Part shown: positions 8,892-18,178 of the stretch, in pieces
Position numbering within the stretch: position 1 is the stretch's first letter
Layout of the letters: each line of letters starts with the position of its first letter
Virus record (IMG/VR): IMGVR_UViG_3300042453_005404
Location: 62,001 to 126,000 of that record
Source: a virus
Reading direction: 5' to 3' (one strand)
DNA length: 64,000 nucleotides
Position numbers and translations under genes: made by a program
Notes under the pieces: model-generated
The model's input: only the letters and a program-made list of their open reading frames with translations
The model's database searches: none
Told to the model about the DNA's origin: nothing

Positions 8892-9677
8892 ATGGCTATA
8901 GAAGACGGCATCAGAAACAGTAAAGCAACAACAGCAGAAAATCAAAAGTTGGTTAATGACCTAACAAACAAAGCTATAACAGCAGGAAAAGTAACTCTTA
9001 TTGAGGGAATCGTTAATGGCTTACCAGCTCCTGTCAACTTTGCTGCAAGAGCTCTTGGAGAAGGTTTACATGCAGCGTTCAAGGTTCAGCCAGATGCGAT
9101 ATTGCAACCAGCAGACGGAAATCAAGACCCACGCAAGCTAATGGCATATGCCATGGCTTTTGCCATCATAAAAGCCATATGGTGTTTTATAAAAAGCATC
9201 TTGAATCCTTTGCCAATAATCGGTTCATTTTTTTCTCTTTGCATTGAAGAAGCATTAAGTGAAAACAACAGGGCCGACGTTGCCGCTTCGAATAACGACA
9301 ACAGCAATCAAGCATTAGCATCAGCAGTTAATAGCTACAATAACTTTCGTGATCAAAATATCGAGGTTGTTCCAAACAGCGATTTAGAAAGAGCCAGACA
9401 AAACTTACGAAATTCTTCACAGAATGATTCACGTTCTACTGAGATGACAAGTGGACCTGCTGGCATAACATTTGATCAGTTTGTTGCTAGCACCGCAACT
9501 GCCGCACCTTCTGGCACTTCCACAGATTCGGATGCAGTAACATCATTGCAATCACAAATTAACCAAGGAACAACCTCGGCAAACGTACCACCGGCCTCGC
9601 CTCAAATAGAATCACCGGAATGGCGGCCATCAGAAGTTAGCAGGTATCAAGAAGCTCGCAAGTTGTTTGGTCTATAG
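8892..9677 (+). CDS. putative virion protein with a hydrophobic segment
   Basis: 261 residues; SD AGGAC nine bases before the ATG. A hydrophobic stretch (about residues 84-118: MAYAMAFAIIKAIWCFIKSI and following) could cross a membrane or be buried in the virion. The C-terminal half is Ser/Thr/Ala/Gln-rich and probably flexible. The position between hub and gp25 genes suggests a baseplate or tape-associated component; a pore-forming tail-tip role is possible but unsupported. Confidence 0.5.
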   Translation: MAIEDGIRNSKATTAENQKLVNDLTNKAITAGKVTLIEGIVNGLPAPVNFAARALGEGLHAAFKVQPDAILQPADGNQDPRKLMAYAMAFAIIKAIWCFIKSILNPLPIIGSFFSLCIEEALSENNRADVAASNNDNSNQALASAVNSYNNFRDQNIEVVPNSDLERARQNLRNSSQNDSRSTEMTSGPAGITFDQFVASTATAAPSGTSTDSDAVTSLQSQINQGTTSANVPPASPQIESPEWRPSEVSRYQEARKLFGL

Positions 9678-9686
9678 TTATATAAC

Positions 9687-10163
9687 ATGATAAGCTTTAA
9701 AAGTGTAGGTATTACATCAGCCGAGTTAACTGCGCAGCAAAGAGCCATAGAACCAACTCCTATACCAATTGGGATTGTAACGCCATTACGTTTAGGAACA
9801 AGTGACGACGGATTGTTGAGTATGCACTACACTGTTGGTGATACCATGAAAAACAATCTACGTGATTTGATTATGACTAACTGGGGTGAAAGACTTGCTT
9901 TATACGATTACGGGGCAAATCTTGGTCCATTGGTTACTGAGTACGAACTAGGCAAAGAAGCATTCGATGATGCCGCAATGCAAAGAATCATGAACGCTGT
10001 TGGCAAATATATGCCTTATGTGGAGTTGGAAGGATTTGATAGTTCACAAACGTTTTATGCGCAAGATCCCGGTTTAGGTGTTGTAGCCATAGTGATTGAT
10101 TACAGTATACCAAGAGCATCGGTTCCTACAACAAGATTGCAAATAACGTTTGCAGTTACGTAA
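9687..10163 (+). CDS. baseplate wedge protein, GPW/gp25 family
   Basis: 158 residues. NNLRDLIMTNWGERLALYDY followed by GANL (about residues 53-76) matches the GPW/gp25 signature N-x-I-x(8)-GER-x(5)-G, found in T4 gp25 and related wedge proteins where the baseplate meets the sheath. Size is normal for the family. It lies just before the gp6-like gene, the conserved W-J order in contractile tails. Confidence 0.85.
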   Translation: MISFKSVGITSAELTAQQRAIEPTPIPIGIVTPLRLGTSDDGLLSMHYTVGDTMKNNLRDLIMTNWGERLALYDYGANLGPLVTEYELGKEAFDDAAMQRIMNAVGKYMPYVELEGFDSSQTFYAQDPGLGVVAIVIDYSIPRASVPTTRLQITFAVT

Positions 10164-10201
10164 AATAACACTGATCCATATCTAACATAAGGTGAAACAC
10201 A

Positions 10202-12067
10202 ATGCCGGTTGATTCCAGACGAACAATAAACCAACTCGTCAAGTCAAGAAAGTATCTTAACAAAGACTTTGATGCTTTTCGTAACGATCTTGAAGAATAT
10301 GCTCGAATATTTTTTCCAAATCGTTTGCAAGACTTTTCTGCCAATGGATTTGGTGGTTTGTTATTAGAGTTAGCGTCATATATTGGTGACGTTCAAAGCT
10401 TTTATCTCGATCATCAGTTTGGTGAAATAAATGCCGAAACAGCTGTTGAATCAAAAAATCTTGAAAAGCTTTTAAGAGAAGCCAATGTACAAATTGTTGG
10501 TGCGTCTCCAGCGGTTTTACCGGTAACTTTTTATTTTCGCATTCCTGTGAACTCTCAAGGAACATACAACACAACTGCTTTGCCTGTTGTAAAAGAAGGA
10601 ACCATAGTTAGCTCCAATCGTGGAGTGCAATTTCAACTTGTTGAAGACATTGATTTTACTGTTACAAAAAGCGATGGAACACCGGCAAAAAACATTAGCT
10701 ACGTCAGAGGTGAGGTTGACAACACCAACAATCCAGTTAACTGGATATTTTCAGCTACCGGAGATTGTTTAAGCAGTGTTACTTCTACAGAATCTTTTAC
10801 TGTTAACGGCTTTGAACCATTCAAACGTTACACTATTCAAAACCGAGATGTAACAGATATAATCTCGGTTGTTGATAGCGATGGTAACAATTATTATGAA
10901 GTTGATTATCTAACACAAGATACAGTGTTTAGATCGGTCAGAAATAGAAATCCTGTAACAGCTGTGGCTCCAAATGAACAATACGTTGAAGCAAACTTAG
11001 AAATTCTACCGGCACCATTTAGATTCTATAGAACAACCGAACTAGCTACAAGACTAACAACATTAACCTTTGGTGGAGGATCTGGTCAAACAATGGATAA
11101 TGATCTTGTACCTGATCCATCCGAAGCGGCTTTGCCTTTATATGGTCGTAAAAATTTCTCTAGATTTGCTATTGATCCAAACAACTTGCTTAGAACTTCG
11201 ACTCTTGGTGCTATAGCTCCAAACGTTACAATCACTGTTACATATCGTGCTGGTGGTGGTTTAAGTCACAACATTCCAAACCAAAGCATTACCGAAATAG
11301 CCACTTTGATTACTGACTTTCCCAATAGCCCAACAAACGCTATAGCGGCAGCAGTGAGAGCATCAGCAGATGCAAACAACAACGCTAGCGGGCGAGGTGG
11401 TGCAGATGCTCCAACTCTTGACGAGCTTCGTTTGCAAATACCTTCAGCAAGAGCATCACAAAGCCGCATTGTAAGCAAAGAAGATTTAATGGCAAGAATA
11501 TATTCATTACCAGCAAACTTTGGCAGAGTGTATCGTGCTTCAGTGCAAAACAATCCAGACAACCCCAACGCTGCATTGCTTTACATTCTTTGCAGAAACG
11601 ATCTAAATCAACTTATTCTTGCTCCAGATCTTCTTAAGAGAAATTTGCAAGTGTATCTAAATCAATATCGTATGATATCAGATGCTATTGATATTCTGGA
11701 TGGCAGAATTGTTAACTTGCAAATCAACTATGACATAACTGTTGATCCTACATTCAATCGTCAACAAGTGCTGCAAAACGTGCAAGGAAAACTAGTACAG
11801 TACTTTAATGTTGGCAACTTTCAAATGGATCAACCTTTGATTCTTGATGACGTAAGAAACATCATATACAACAACGTTGGTGTGCTAGCAGTTAGAGGTA
11901 TCACCGCAACCAATATCACAGGAACAGTTGGTGACAGAACATACAGCAACGTTCGTTATGACATAACAACAAATTTAATCAATAACTCTATCATGATACC
12001 TCCACCGGGAGGTATGTTCGAAATAAAGTATACTAACTTCGATCTTGTAGGTCGAACAGCTGCTTAG
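10202..12067 (+). CDS. baseplate wedge protein, gp6/baseplate J-like
   Basis: 621 residues; SD AAGGTGA. The N-terminus (YLNKDFDAFRNDLEEYARIF, FSANGFGGLLLELASYIGDV, SFYLDHQFGEINAETA) is characteristic of gp6/J-type wedge proteins, which form the inner baseplate ring. The middle and C-terminus (SKEDLMARIYSLPANFGRVY; RNDLNQLILAPDLLKRNL) also fit. Partner of gp25- and gp7-like wedge proteins. Confidence 0.85.
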   Translation: MPVDSRRTINQLVKSRKYLNKDFDAFRNDLEEYARIFFPNRLQDFSANGFGGLLLELASYIGDVQSFYLDHQFGEINAETAVESKNLEKLLREANVQIVGASPAVLPVTFYFRIPVNSQGTYNTTALPVVKEGTIVSSNRGVQFQLVEDIDFTVTKSDGTPAKNISYVRGEVDNTNNPVNWIFSATGDCLSSVTSTESFTVNGFEPFKRYTIQNRDVTDIISVVDSDGNNYYEVDYLTQDTVFRSVRNRNPVTAVAPNEQYVEANLEILPAPFRFYRTTELATRLTTLTFGGGSGQTMDNDLVPDPSEAALPLYGRKNFSRFAIDPNNLLRTSTLGAIAPNVTITVTYRAGGGLSHNIPNQSITEIATLITDFPNSPTNAIAAAVRASADANNNASGRGGADAPTLDELRLQIPSARASQSRIVSKEDLMARIYSLPANFGRVYRASVQNNPDNPNAALLYILCRNDLNQLILAPDLLKRNLQVYLNQYRMISDAIDILDGRIVNLQINYDITVDPTFNRQQVLQNVQGKLVQYFNVGNFQMDQPLILDDVRNIIYNNVGVLAVRGITATNITGTVGDRTYSNVRYDITTNLINNSIMIPPPGGMFEIKYTNFDLVGRTAA

Positions 12068-12075
12068 GAGACACC

Positions 12076-13671
12076 ATGTATCGCATTCTTAAAGCTGATA
12101 AGGACGGATACGTCACCAACAAACTGATTTTTAGCAGCAAAACTGCTATGTCACGCAGCACTGATGCCAACGTAGGTCAAGCTGGTACCATCGATTTGTT
12201 CAAGTTATATGATGTAACTCCTGTTGCGTCGGGCACTTCTGGTATCGAAATATCTCGTGGCGTTATTCACTTTGATTTAAACACTCTTAAAGCTTTAACA
12301 AGTTCTTTGTTGGACGTAACCGATTCAAGCTTTAAAGCTTATTTGTCGATGAAAAACGTTTACGGAGGTCAAACAGTTCCTTCAAACTTTGTGCTTGCTG
12401 TTAATCCTCTTGGAAAAGATTTTACTGAAGGCAGAGGCAACGATGTTATCGGTTACCGTGATTTGGATGCTGTAAATTGGTTCACAGCTTCTATTAACGG
12501 TGCAAACATAACAACATGGGCAAGTGGAGGAATAACATACGGCGGTGACACAGCAGATGTTAATGCTGATTATTACCTATCGGGGTCTGCTCTTCTTGGT
12601 TATGTTCCACTATCATTCTCTCAAAGCTTTGCCAGAGGAGATGAAGACCTTTTTATTGACGTTACAACAGCTGTTTCTGCCGCAATAACAGGAAAAATAC
12701 CTGATTATGGTTTTCGTATAGCTTATTCTGGTTCACAAGAAACAGATACAGTTACACGCTTTGTGAAACGTTTTTCTTCAAGACAATCAAGAAACACAAA
12801 CATACACCCAGCGTTGGTGATTAAGTACAACGATAGTTTTATTGACAACCAAGCACAAACGTTTTTTGATTACAACAACAAAATAGGTTTGTACTATTCT
12901 CCATTTGGAACACCAGCAAACTTTATGTCTGGCAGCACTGAAATAGCTGGTTCTGGTAGCGTCATGTTGGAACTTGTTGCTTCAAAGAGTGTTTATGTTA
13001 CTGCTGCAACATACAGTTTAAGCCATAGTGCTTCAATCAGTTACACATCAGCAAGTTGGAACTATTTTTCTCAAAGCTTTACAGGTTCGCAAATAAGTTT
13101 TGGTGGTTTGTATCAAACAGGAAGCTATTATGCTGATGTGTTTATTCCTTTGAATATAACAGGATTATCCGGGGTTCTTGATTCTGGCAACTCTACCACA
13201 TTTAAAACTGTTTGGAAGTCTGTGGATAATACTGTTATATTCGCTACAGGCCCATCTTTGACCTTCAAGCCGCTTCAAGGTAGCAAAAGCTTGGTACCAA
13301 CAAGAAACTACGGAATAAACATAACCAATCTACAAGATTCATATATCAACACTGACTCAACAAAGCTGCAAGTTTTTGTGTATGACTATGACACAACGCT
13401 TGAAAGCTTTTATTTGCCATACAATATAAAGCCAAAGATTTTTCCAACAATGTACTGGAGATTGATCGATCCTTTTTCCAAAGAAATATTGATTCCGTTT
13501 GATGATGTTGGAACAAAGTTGTCGGCTGACGGTGCCGGTATGTATTTTACTTTGTATATGCAAGATCTTCCAATCAACAAACCATTAGAAATACAGTTTT
13601 TGATCAAAGAAAATCGAGAAACATATTTGATTGAAAATCAAGGATTTAAGTTCAAGGTTGTAACAGCATGA
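12076..13671 (+). CDS. baseplate/tail structural protein with beta-rich wall-binding-like domain
   Basis: 531 residues; SD AGGAGA. The first 250 residues (SRGVIHFDLNTL, FKAYLSMKNVY, DLFIDVTTAVSAAITGKIPD, YGFRIAYSG) have the shape of DNRLRE-like beta domains found in secreted and phage structural proteins. The C-terminus is beta-rich. It sits between gp6-like and gp7-like genes and is coupled to the next (ATGA at 13668). A virion role is clear by context; the exact position in the baseplate is not. Confidence 0.6.
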   Translation: MYRILKADKDGYVTNKLIFSSKTAMSRSTDANVGQAGTIDLFKLYDVTPVASGTSGIEISRGVIHFDLNTLKALTSSLLDVTDSSFKAYLSMKNVYGGQTVPSNFVLAVNPLGKDFTEGRGNDVIGYRDLDAVNWFTASINGANITTWASGGITYGGDTADVNADYYLSGSALLGYVPLSFSQSFARGDEDLFIDVTTAVSAAITGKIPDYGFRIAYSGSQETDTVTRFVKRFSSRQSRNTNIHPALVIKYNDSFIDNQAQTFFDYNNKIGLYYSPFGTPANFMSGSTEIAGSGSVMLELVASKSVYVTAATYSLSHSASISYTSASWNYFSQSFTGSQISFGGLYQTGSYYADVFIPLNITGLSGVLDSGNSTTFKTVWKSVDNTVIFATGPSLTFKPLQGSKSLVPTRNYGINITNLQDSYINTDSTKLQVFVYDYDTTLESFYLPYNIKPKIFPTMYWRLIDPFSKEILIPFDDVGTKLSADGAGMYFTLYMQDLPINKPLEIQFLIKENRETYLIENQGFKFKVVTA

Positions 13672-16600
13672 CAACATTAATGTCTCCGATACAAAGATTG
13701 TTTCGTGTTCGACCGGGTGTATTTAGTCCATCGATTGTTCGTGGCATTACATCACCAGATGGAGGTTTATCTTCTTTCGAAACAGAAAACGGAGAATTTT
13801 TAACTCAAACATCTGTGGCAGAAACAGGTTCATTTAGATATGACCCAATAGGCTCTGGTATCAAAAGCACTCAACAGTTGAATGTTGATTGGAGTTTGTT
13901 CGAAAACCATGTATTTTTCAACAGTGCTCAAGTAAAAGTAAACAGTGCTTTCAACAAAATCTTTGACAGATACCCTTTTGATGGTACACGCAAAGAAACC
14001 GAGTTGTTTTTTGATCAAATGACTGGGTTCGAACGTTATGTTTATGACAACCTACCAAAAAACAAAGGTTATCTTTATTTTTCTGGAAGTAATGTTGGTG
14101 ATCCTGTTACAAAAGGTACGTGGGTAACAGTAAAAGACGCTGCGGGCACAACCTTTCCTTTTCTTACCAAAGATCCTAACGGTGCAAGTAGACTTGATCC
14201 TATCACAAGTTCAATATCTTTACAATTTCAAATATATGCAGCAACAGGGTCAAATGCCAATCAAGTTGTATTTCAAAAACTTCAAACTTTGAGTGCTACC
14301 GAGCAACATGGATTTGGTTGCTTTCTATCGAGTTCTACAGGGCCAACAGCCGATCTAACTTTCTTTGTAGCCTCTGGGTCAACAAATGTAATGTCGGCCT
14401 CTATAAGCCTTGTAAAAGGCAACTGGGCACCTGTTACGTTTATATGGGATAGAACAAGTGGTGTCAATCAATTGTTTGGTTACGTAAGCGGAACGTTGGT
14501 TGCAACAAGCAGTCAAACAACAATAAGAAACTTGAATTTTGCAACTGCTAGTATGTTTATTGGAACAGGCAGCAACATAACTGCACCCTTTTTTACTCCA
14601 CAAACAACCTTTTCTGGTGCTTTGGATGAACTACGTTACTACAAACGTATTGTTTCAACAAATGAAATGCTAGCATACCAAAGCAGCAGCGTGTACGCAG
14701 AATCAGACTTAGCTCTTTATTTTAAATTCAATGAAGCTTCTGGGTCAATAAGCAACCTTGTGTTGGATCATTCTGGCAAAGGTATGCATGGAACACTTAA
14801 CGGCTATGCACTCAATACTCTTAAAGTAAGAAACATTAACACTGGATCTTACATGGGTGCAAGTCCAATGATTTACGAAGACGTTAGAATGTGCCCGATA
14901 CTTTTCCCAGATCAACCAACTGTGGTCACATATCGTGAAAACCTTGTTGCTAATGGAGCTTCGTATGATAGCTATAACCCAAACATCATTACCAAGCTAG
15001 TACCAAAGCAATACTTTACATATGGTCAAGAACAAGCTGCTTTAGAAACTGAAGAAGGTGAACTCAATGAGTTGCAGTATGGTTCTGAGCCAAACACAGT
15101 AAACCTTGGCAGCACACAAACGCTGTTAAGCTTACTTTATATGTGGGCCAGCTTTTTTGACGAAATCAAACTGTTTCTTGATGCATTTTCAACGTTAAGA
15201 CATGTTGACTACCAACAATTTGATACGGTGCCTGATGCTTTCTTAAAACAACTTGCAGACTTTTACGGTTTAGATCTTCCACCATTGTTTATCGGTTCAG
15301 ATGTAAATCAATTCATCAACGGTAAAAATATAACACCAAACATCGTCAACAGTGAATATACTTTGCAATATCTGCAAAATCAAATATGGCGTAGAATATT
15401 GATCAATGCTAACGATATTCTTAAAAGCAAAGGTACCATTCATAGCATTAAATCGTTGCTTCGTGCGGTTGGTATTGATGGTGATAACATCTTTAGATTC
15501 AAAGAGTATGGCGGACCAACACAACGTACACTTGACTCTTTAAGAGAAAGTAGAAACGAAATCGGTACATCATTAAGCTTTAAAAATGGTGGTTATTTCA
15601 AATCTCCATATCTTTCTGGGAGCCGGGTAGAGCCGGGGTACCCACCCCCCCTTGGTTCATTTGTTGTTGATCCCGTTACAGGACATAACGCAAACACGAC
15701 AAATCCAAACGATGGTTTGTTTACAAGTGGATCATGGACATTCGAAGGCATATACAACTATAGTGGCGTTCCTTCTACGTCTTCTATTCAAAGTCTTGTA
15801 CGTATTATATCCTCTGGGTCAGCTAACACAGAAAACATACTAGCTAACTTGTATGCAATAAGCGGATCTGGTTTGACATTGTATGTGCAACCAAACTCTG
15901 CTGTTAACGCAACAGCACTCACAATGAGTATAACAACCCCAGACATTCTAGATGGGCAAGCTTGGAACATAAGCTTTGGTAGACAACGTGGAGACTCTAT
16001 TGGCCAAGTTTCATCTTCTTACTTTCTTCGCATAGGCAGAAATAACCTTGGAAACATTTCTGAAGAATATCTCACAAGTTCGTTGTATGACGATAACTTT
16101 GGCAGCAACTCTGCTAACAACTTGTGGCAAGTTCGTGATGCAACATACAACACTAGTGGTTCTTTTTTAGCTATTGGCAGTGGCAGCACAACCATTTCCA
16201 CAACTACAAAATTCGTTAACGAACATTTTTTGCAAACGTTTGATGGCAAGGTTTCTCAGCTTCGTTGGTGGAGCAAAGCTCTTACAGTAGATGAATGGAG
16301 AGAACACGTTAGAGATTACAAGTCTCTTGGTGTTGAAGATCCAAGAGTTAACTTCAACTTTGAAAACTTTAGAAGCGGTTCATTCGAAAAGCTTAGAGCT
16401 GATTGGTCAACAGATCAAATCGATTTAACAACAGATTCTACTGGTTTTATTCAAGTGTTTGATTTTTCACAACATTATCTTCATGCTAGCGGAACTGGAT
16501 TTGGTAACAATCAAACCGTTATCGTTCCCGAACGTTTTTATTACTCGTTTATCTCTCCAAACTTTGACGAAGCTGTTACCAATCAAAAGGTGCGTGTAAG

Positions 16601-17123
16601 AAGCTATCAAAGCTTGGACTTTGTTGAACAAGATGTTGGAGCGTATTCGCAGGCTGCGCCAGTATACGAGATTCAACAAGAACAAATTCCAGAAGACAAC
16701 GCTAAGTTCAGCATAGACTTTTCTATTGTTGATTCTCTTAACCAAGACATGATGGGTATGTTTTCTTCTTTAGATGTGTTCAACAACATACTAGGCGATC
16801 CTAATATGATGTTCTCGCAAGACTATCCAGACCTTGAAACACTTAGAGACATTTACTTCAACCGACTAACAGACAAACTAAACGTTCGTGGGTTCTTTGA
16901 TTTTTATCAATGGTTCAATACAAACATGGGCAAGTTTATCGAACAACTACTTCCCAGAAAAACAAAGTTTTTAGGCATCAACTACGTGATTCAATCTCAC
17001 ATGCTTGAACGTCCCAAGCTTGAATATCACTTCGAAGATCAGTACGTCGGGACTAACAACAGAAATCGTCAAAAAGAAGTGATTTTGTTGCAACTTTTAA
17101 CAGGCATACTCAACAAGTATTAA
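13668..17123 (+). CDS. large baseplate wedge protein, gp7/P2 gpI-like, with LamG-like domains
   Basis: 1151 residues. A gpI-like segment (LADFYGLDLPPLFIG, IWRRILINANDILKSKGTIH, SIKSLLRAVGIDGDNIF; about residues 525-620) matches tail protein I, the Mu gp48/T4 gp7 wedge counterpart, and the gene is third in the W-J-I order. Two LamG/concanavalin-like domains flank it (about 170-375 and 665-900), probably added for sugar binding. The C-terminus ends with another wedge-like helical region. A GC-rich patch (15618-15655) interrupts the otherwise AT-rich sequence just after the gpI-like part. Confidence 0.7.
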   Translation: MTTLMSPIQRLFRVRPGVFSPSIVRGITSPDGGLSSFETENGEFLTQTSVAETGSFRYDPIGSGIKSTQQLNVDWSLFENHVFFNSAQVKVNSAFNKIFDRYPFDGTRKETELFFDQMTGFERYVYDNLPKNKGYLYFSGSNVGDPVTKGTWVTVKDAAGTTFPFLTKDPNGASRLDPITSSISLQFQIYAATGSNANQVVFQKLQTLSATEQHGFGCFLSSSTGPTADLTFFVASGSTNVMSASISLVKGNWAPVTFIWDRTSGVNQLFGYVSGTLVATSSQTTIRNLNFATASMFIGTGSNITAPFFTPQTTFSGALDELRYYKRIVSTNEMLAYQSSSVYAESDLALYFKFNEASGSISNLVLDHSGKGMHGTLNGYALNTLKVRNINTGSYMGASPMIYEDVRMCPILFPDQPTVVTYRENLVANGASYDSYNPNIITKLVPKQYFTYGQEQAALETEEGELNELQYGSEPNTVNLGSTQTLLSLLYMWASFFDEIKLFLDAFSTLRHVDYQQFDTVPDAFLKQLADFYGLDLPPLFIGSDVNQFINGKNITPNIVNSEYTLQYLQNQIWRRILINANDILKSKGTIHSIKSLLRAVGIDGDNIFRFKEYGGPTQRTLDSLRESRNEIGTSLSFKNGGYFKSPYLSGSRVEPGYPPPLGSFVVDPVTGHNANTTNPNDGLFTSGSWTFEGIYNYSGVPSTSSIQSLVRIISSGSANTENILANLYAISGSGLTLYVQPNSAVNATALTMSITTPDILDGQAWNISFGRQRGDSIGQVSSSYFLRIGRNNLGNISEEYLTSSLYDDNFGSNSANNLWQVRDATYNTSGSFLAIGSGSTTISTTTKFVNEHFLQTFDGKVSQLRWWSKALTVDEWREHVRDYKSLGVEDPRVNFNFENFRSGSFEKLRADWSTDQIDLTTDSTGFIQVFDFSQHYLHASGTGFGNNQTVIVPERFYYSFISPNFDEAVTNQKVRVRSYQSLDFVEQDVGAYSQAAPVYEIQQEQIPEDNAKFSIDFSIVDSLNQDMMGMFSSLDVFNNILGDPNMMFSQDYPDLETLRDIYFNRLTDKLNVRGFFDFYQWFNTNMGKFIEQLLPRKTKFLGINYVIQSHMLERPKLEYHFEDQYVGTNNRNRQKEVILLQLLTGILNKY

Positions 17124-17135
17124 AAGGAAACGTCG

Positions 17136-18170
17136 ATGGCATACTGGGTTATAGATCAATCTTACAAGCCGTTTGTTGACATAGAAAATTACTATGGCAG
17201 AACCAATCGTAATCTTGTTGTAACTGATGGAATGTCAACCAAAGCCATTGACATATATCGTGAAGGTGTGAACTTACGAACCGTACAAGATGTATACAGT
17301 TCCAATCAACCAAAAATTATCGTTCAAGACGGCACACAAGACAGTATAGCTCGCCCAAATGGTGAAATAATTCATGAATCATCATTTATCACTTACGGTC
17401 AAGCCGTAGATTTAACGCAATATACTTCGAATAAAATGTTCAATGATTCACATGTTGGTGTGGAAGGTACAACGTTGAATGGTAATGGTGTTCGTATCAG
17501 CAAAACCACAAACTACTTGATTGAATCTGGTCTTATCGTCGAAGGATACATTAACGCTGATGATGTGTATCCAATATACATGAATGGCGGGCCTCAGTTT
17601 TATGAAGAATCGATTATAGAACCTTTTCCTTTGCCGTTTCGTCTTGCAACCAACGAAAGTCCACAAGAACAAATACGTGGAGTATATGCCTTTTTAGAAG
17701 CTGGCAACATTGGTGAAGAACGTAGATTTGGCACAAATATCACAGAACAAATGATTTATAAAGATCAACCAGCAATGGTTAGATCGTTTTTGGAATATGG
17801 GGCGAGTTATTTGATTGTTACAAACTCGCTGGGAACTGTTATTGGTGTTGTTGATACAAGACCAAACGCTATTATGGATCAAACAGTGCAACCAAAACTT
17901 AAACCTTGGGTTGATCAAGCAAACGGTGAGTATTTTCCAGCACTAACAAATACAATCGATCTGCTTGGTGTTACTGTTACTTCTAGCATTGTTAATTTAA
18001 ATGGAGAAGTTGTTGGCTCAACAACTCAACCATTCTTTAGTGAGAACTATGATATATCAGATTCATATCTGCAAACAAGAGATCAAAAAAGTGCAACAGC
18101 TGGATTTACATATGGTAATGGATTGTATGGCACCGATAGTGTTGCCTTTGGTGGCATGTACAGGGGATAA
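17136..18170 (+). CDS. tail/baseplate structural protein
   Basis: 344 residues; SD AAAAGGAA. Begins AYWVIDQSYKPFVDIENYYG. Mixed alpha/beta with no recognisable enzyme motif. It lies in the uninterrupted run of virion genes between the gp7-like protein and putative fibre genes. It could be a fibre-attachment or peripheral baseplate protein. Confidence 0.55.
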   Translation: MAYWVIDQSYKPFVDIENYYGRTNRNLVVTDGMSTKAIDIYREGVNLRTVQDVYSSNQPKIIVQDGTQDSIARPNGEIIHESSFITYGQAVDLTQYTSNKMFNDSHVGVEGTTLNGNGVRISKTTNYLIESGLIVEGYINADDVYPIYMNGGPQFYEESIIEPFPLPFRLATNESPQEQIRGVYAFLEAGNIGEERRFGTNITEQMIYKDQPAMVRSFLEYGASYLIVTNSLGTVIGVVDTRPNAIMDQTVQPKLKPWVDQANGEYFPALTNTIDLLGVTVTSSIVNLNGEVVGSTTQPFFSENYDISDSYLQTRDQKSATAGFTYGNGLYGTDSVAFGGMYRG

Positions 18171-18178
18171 CTAACATC

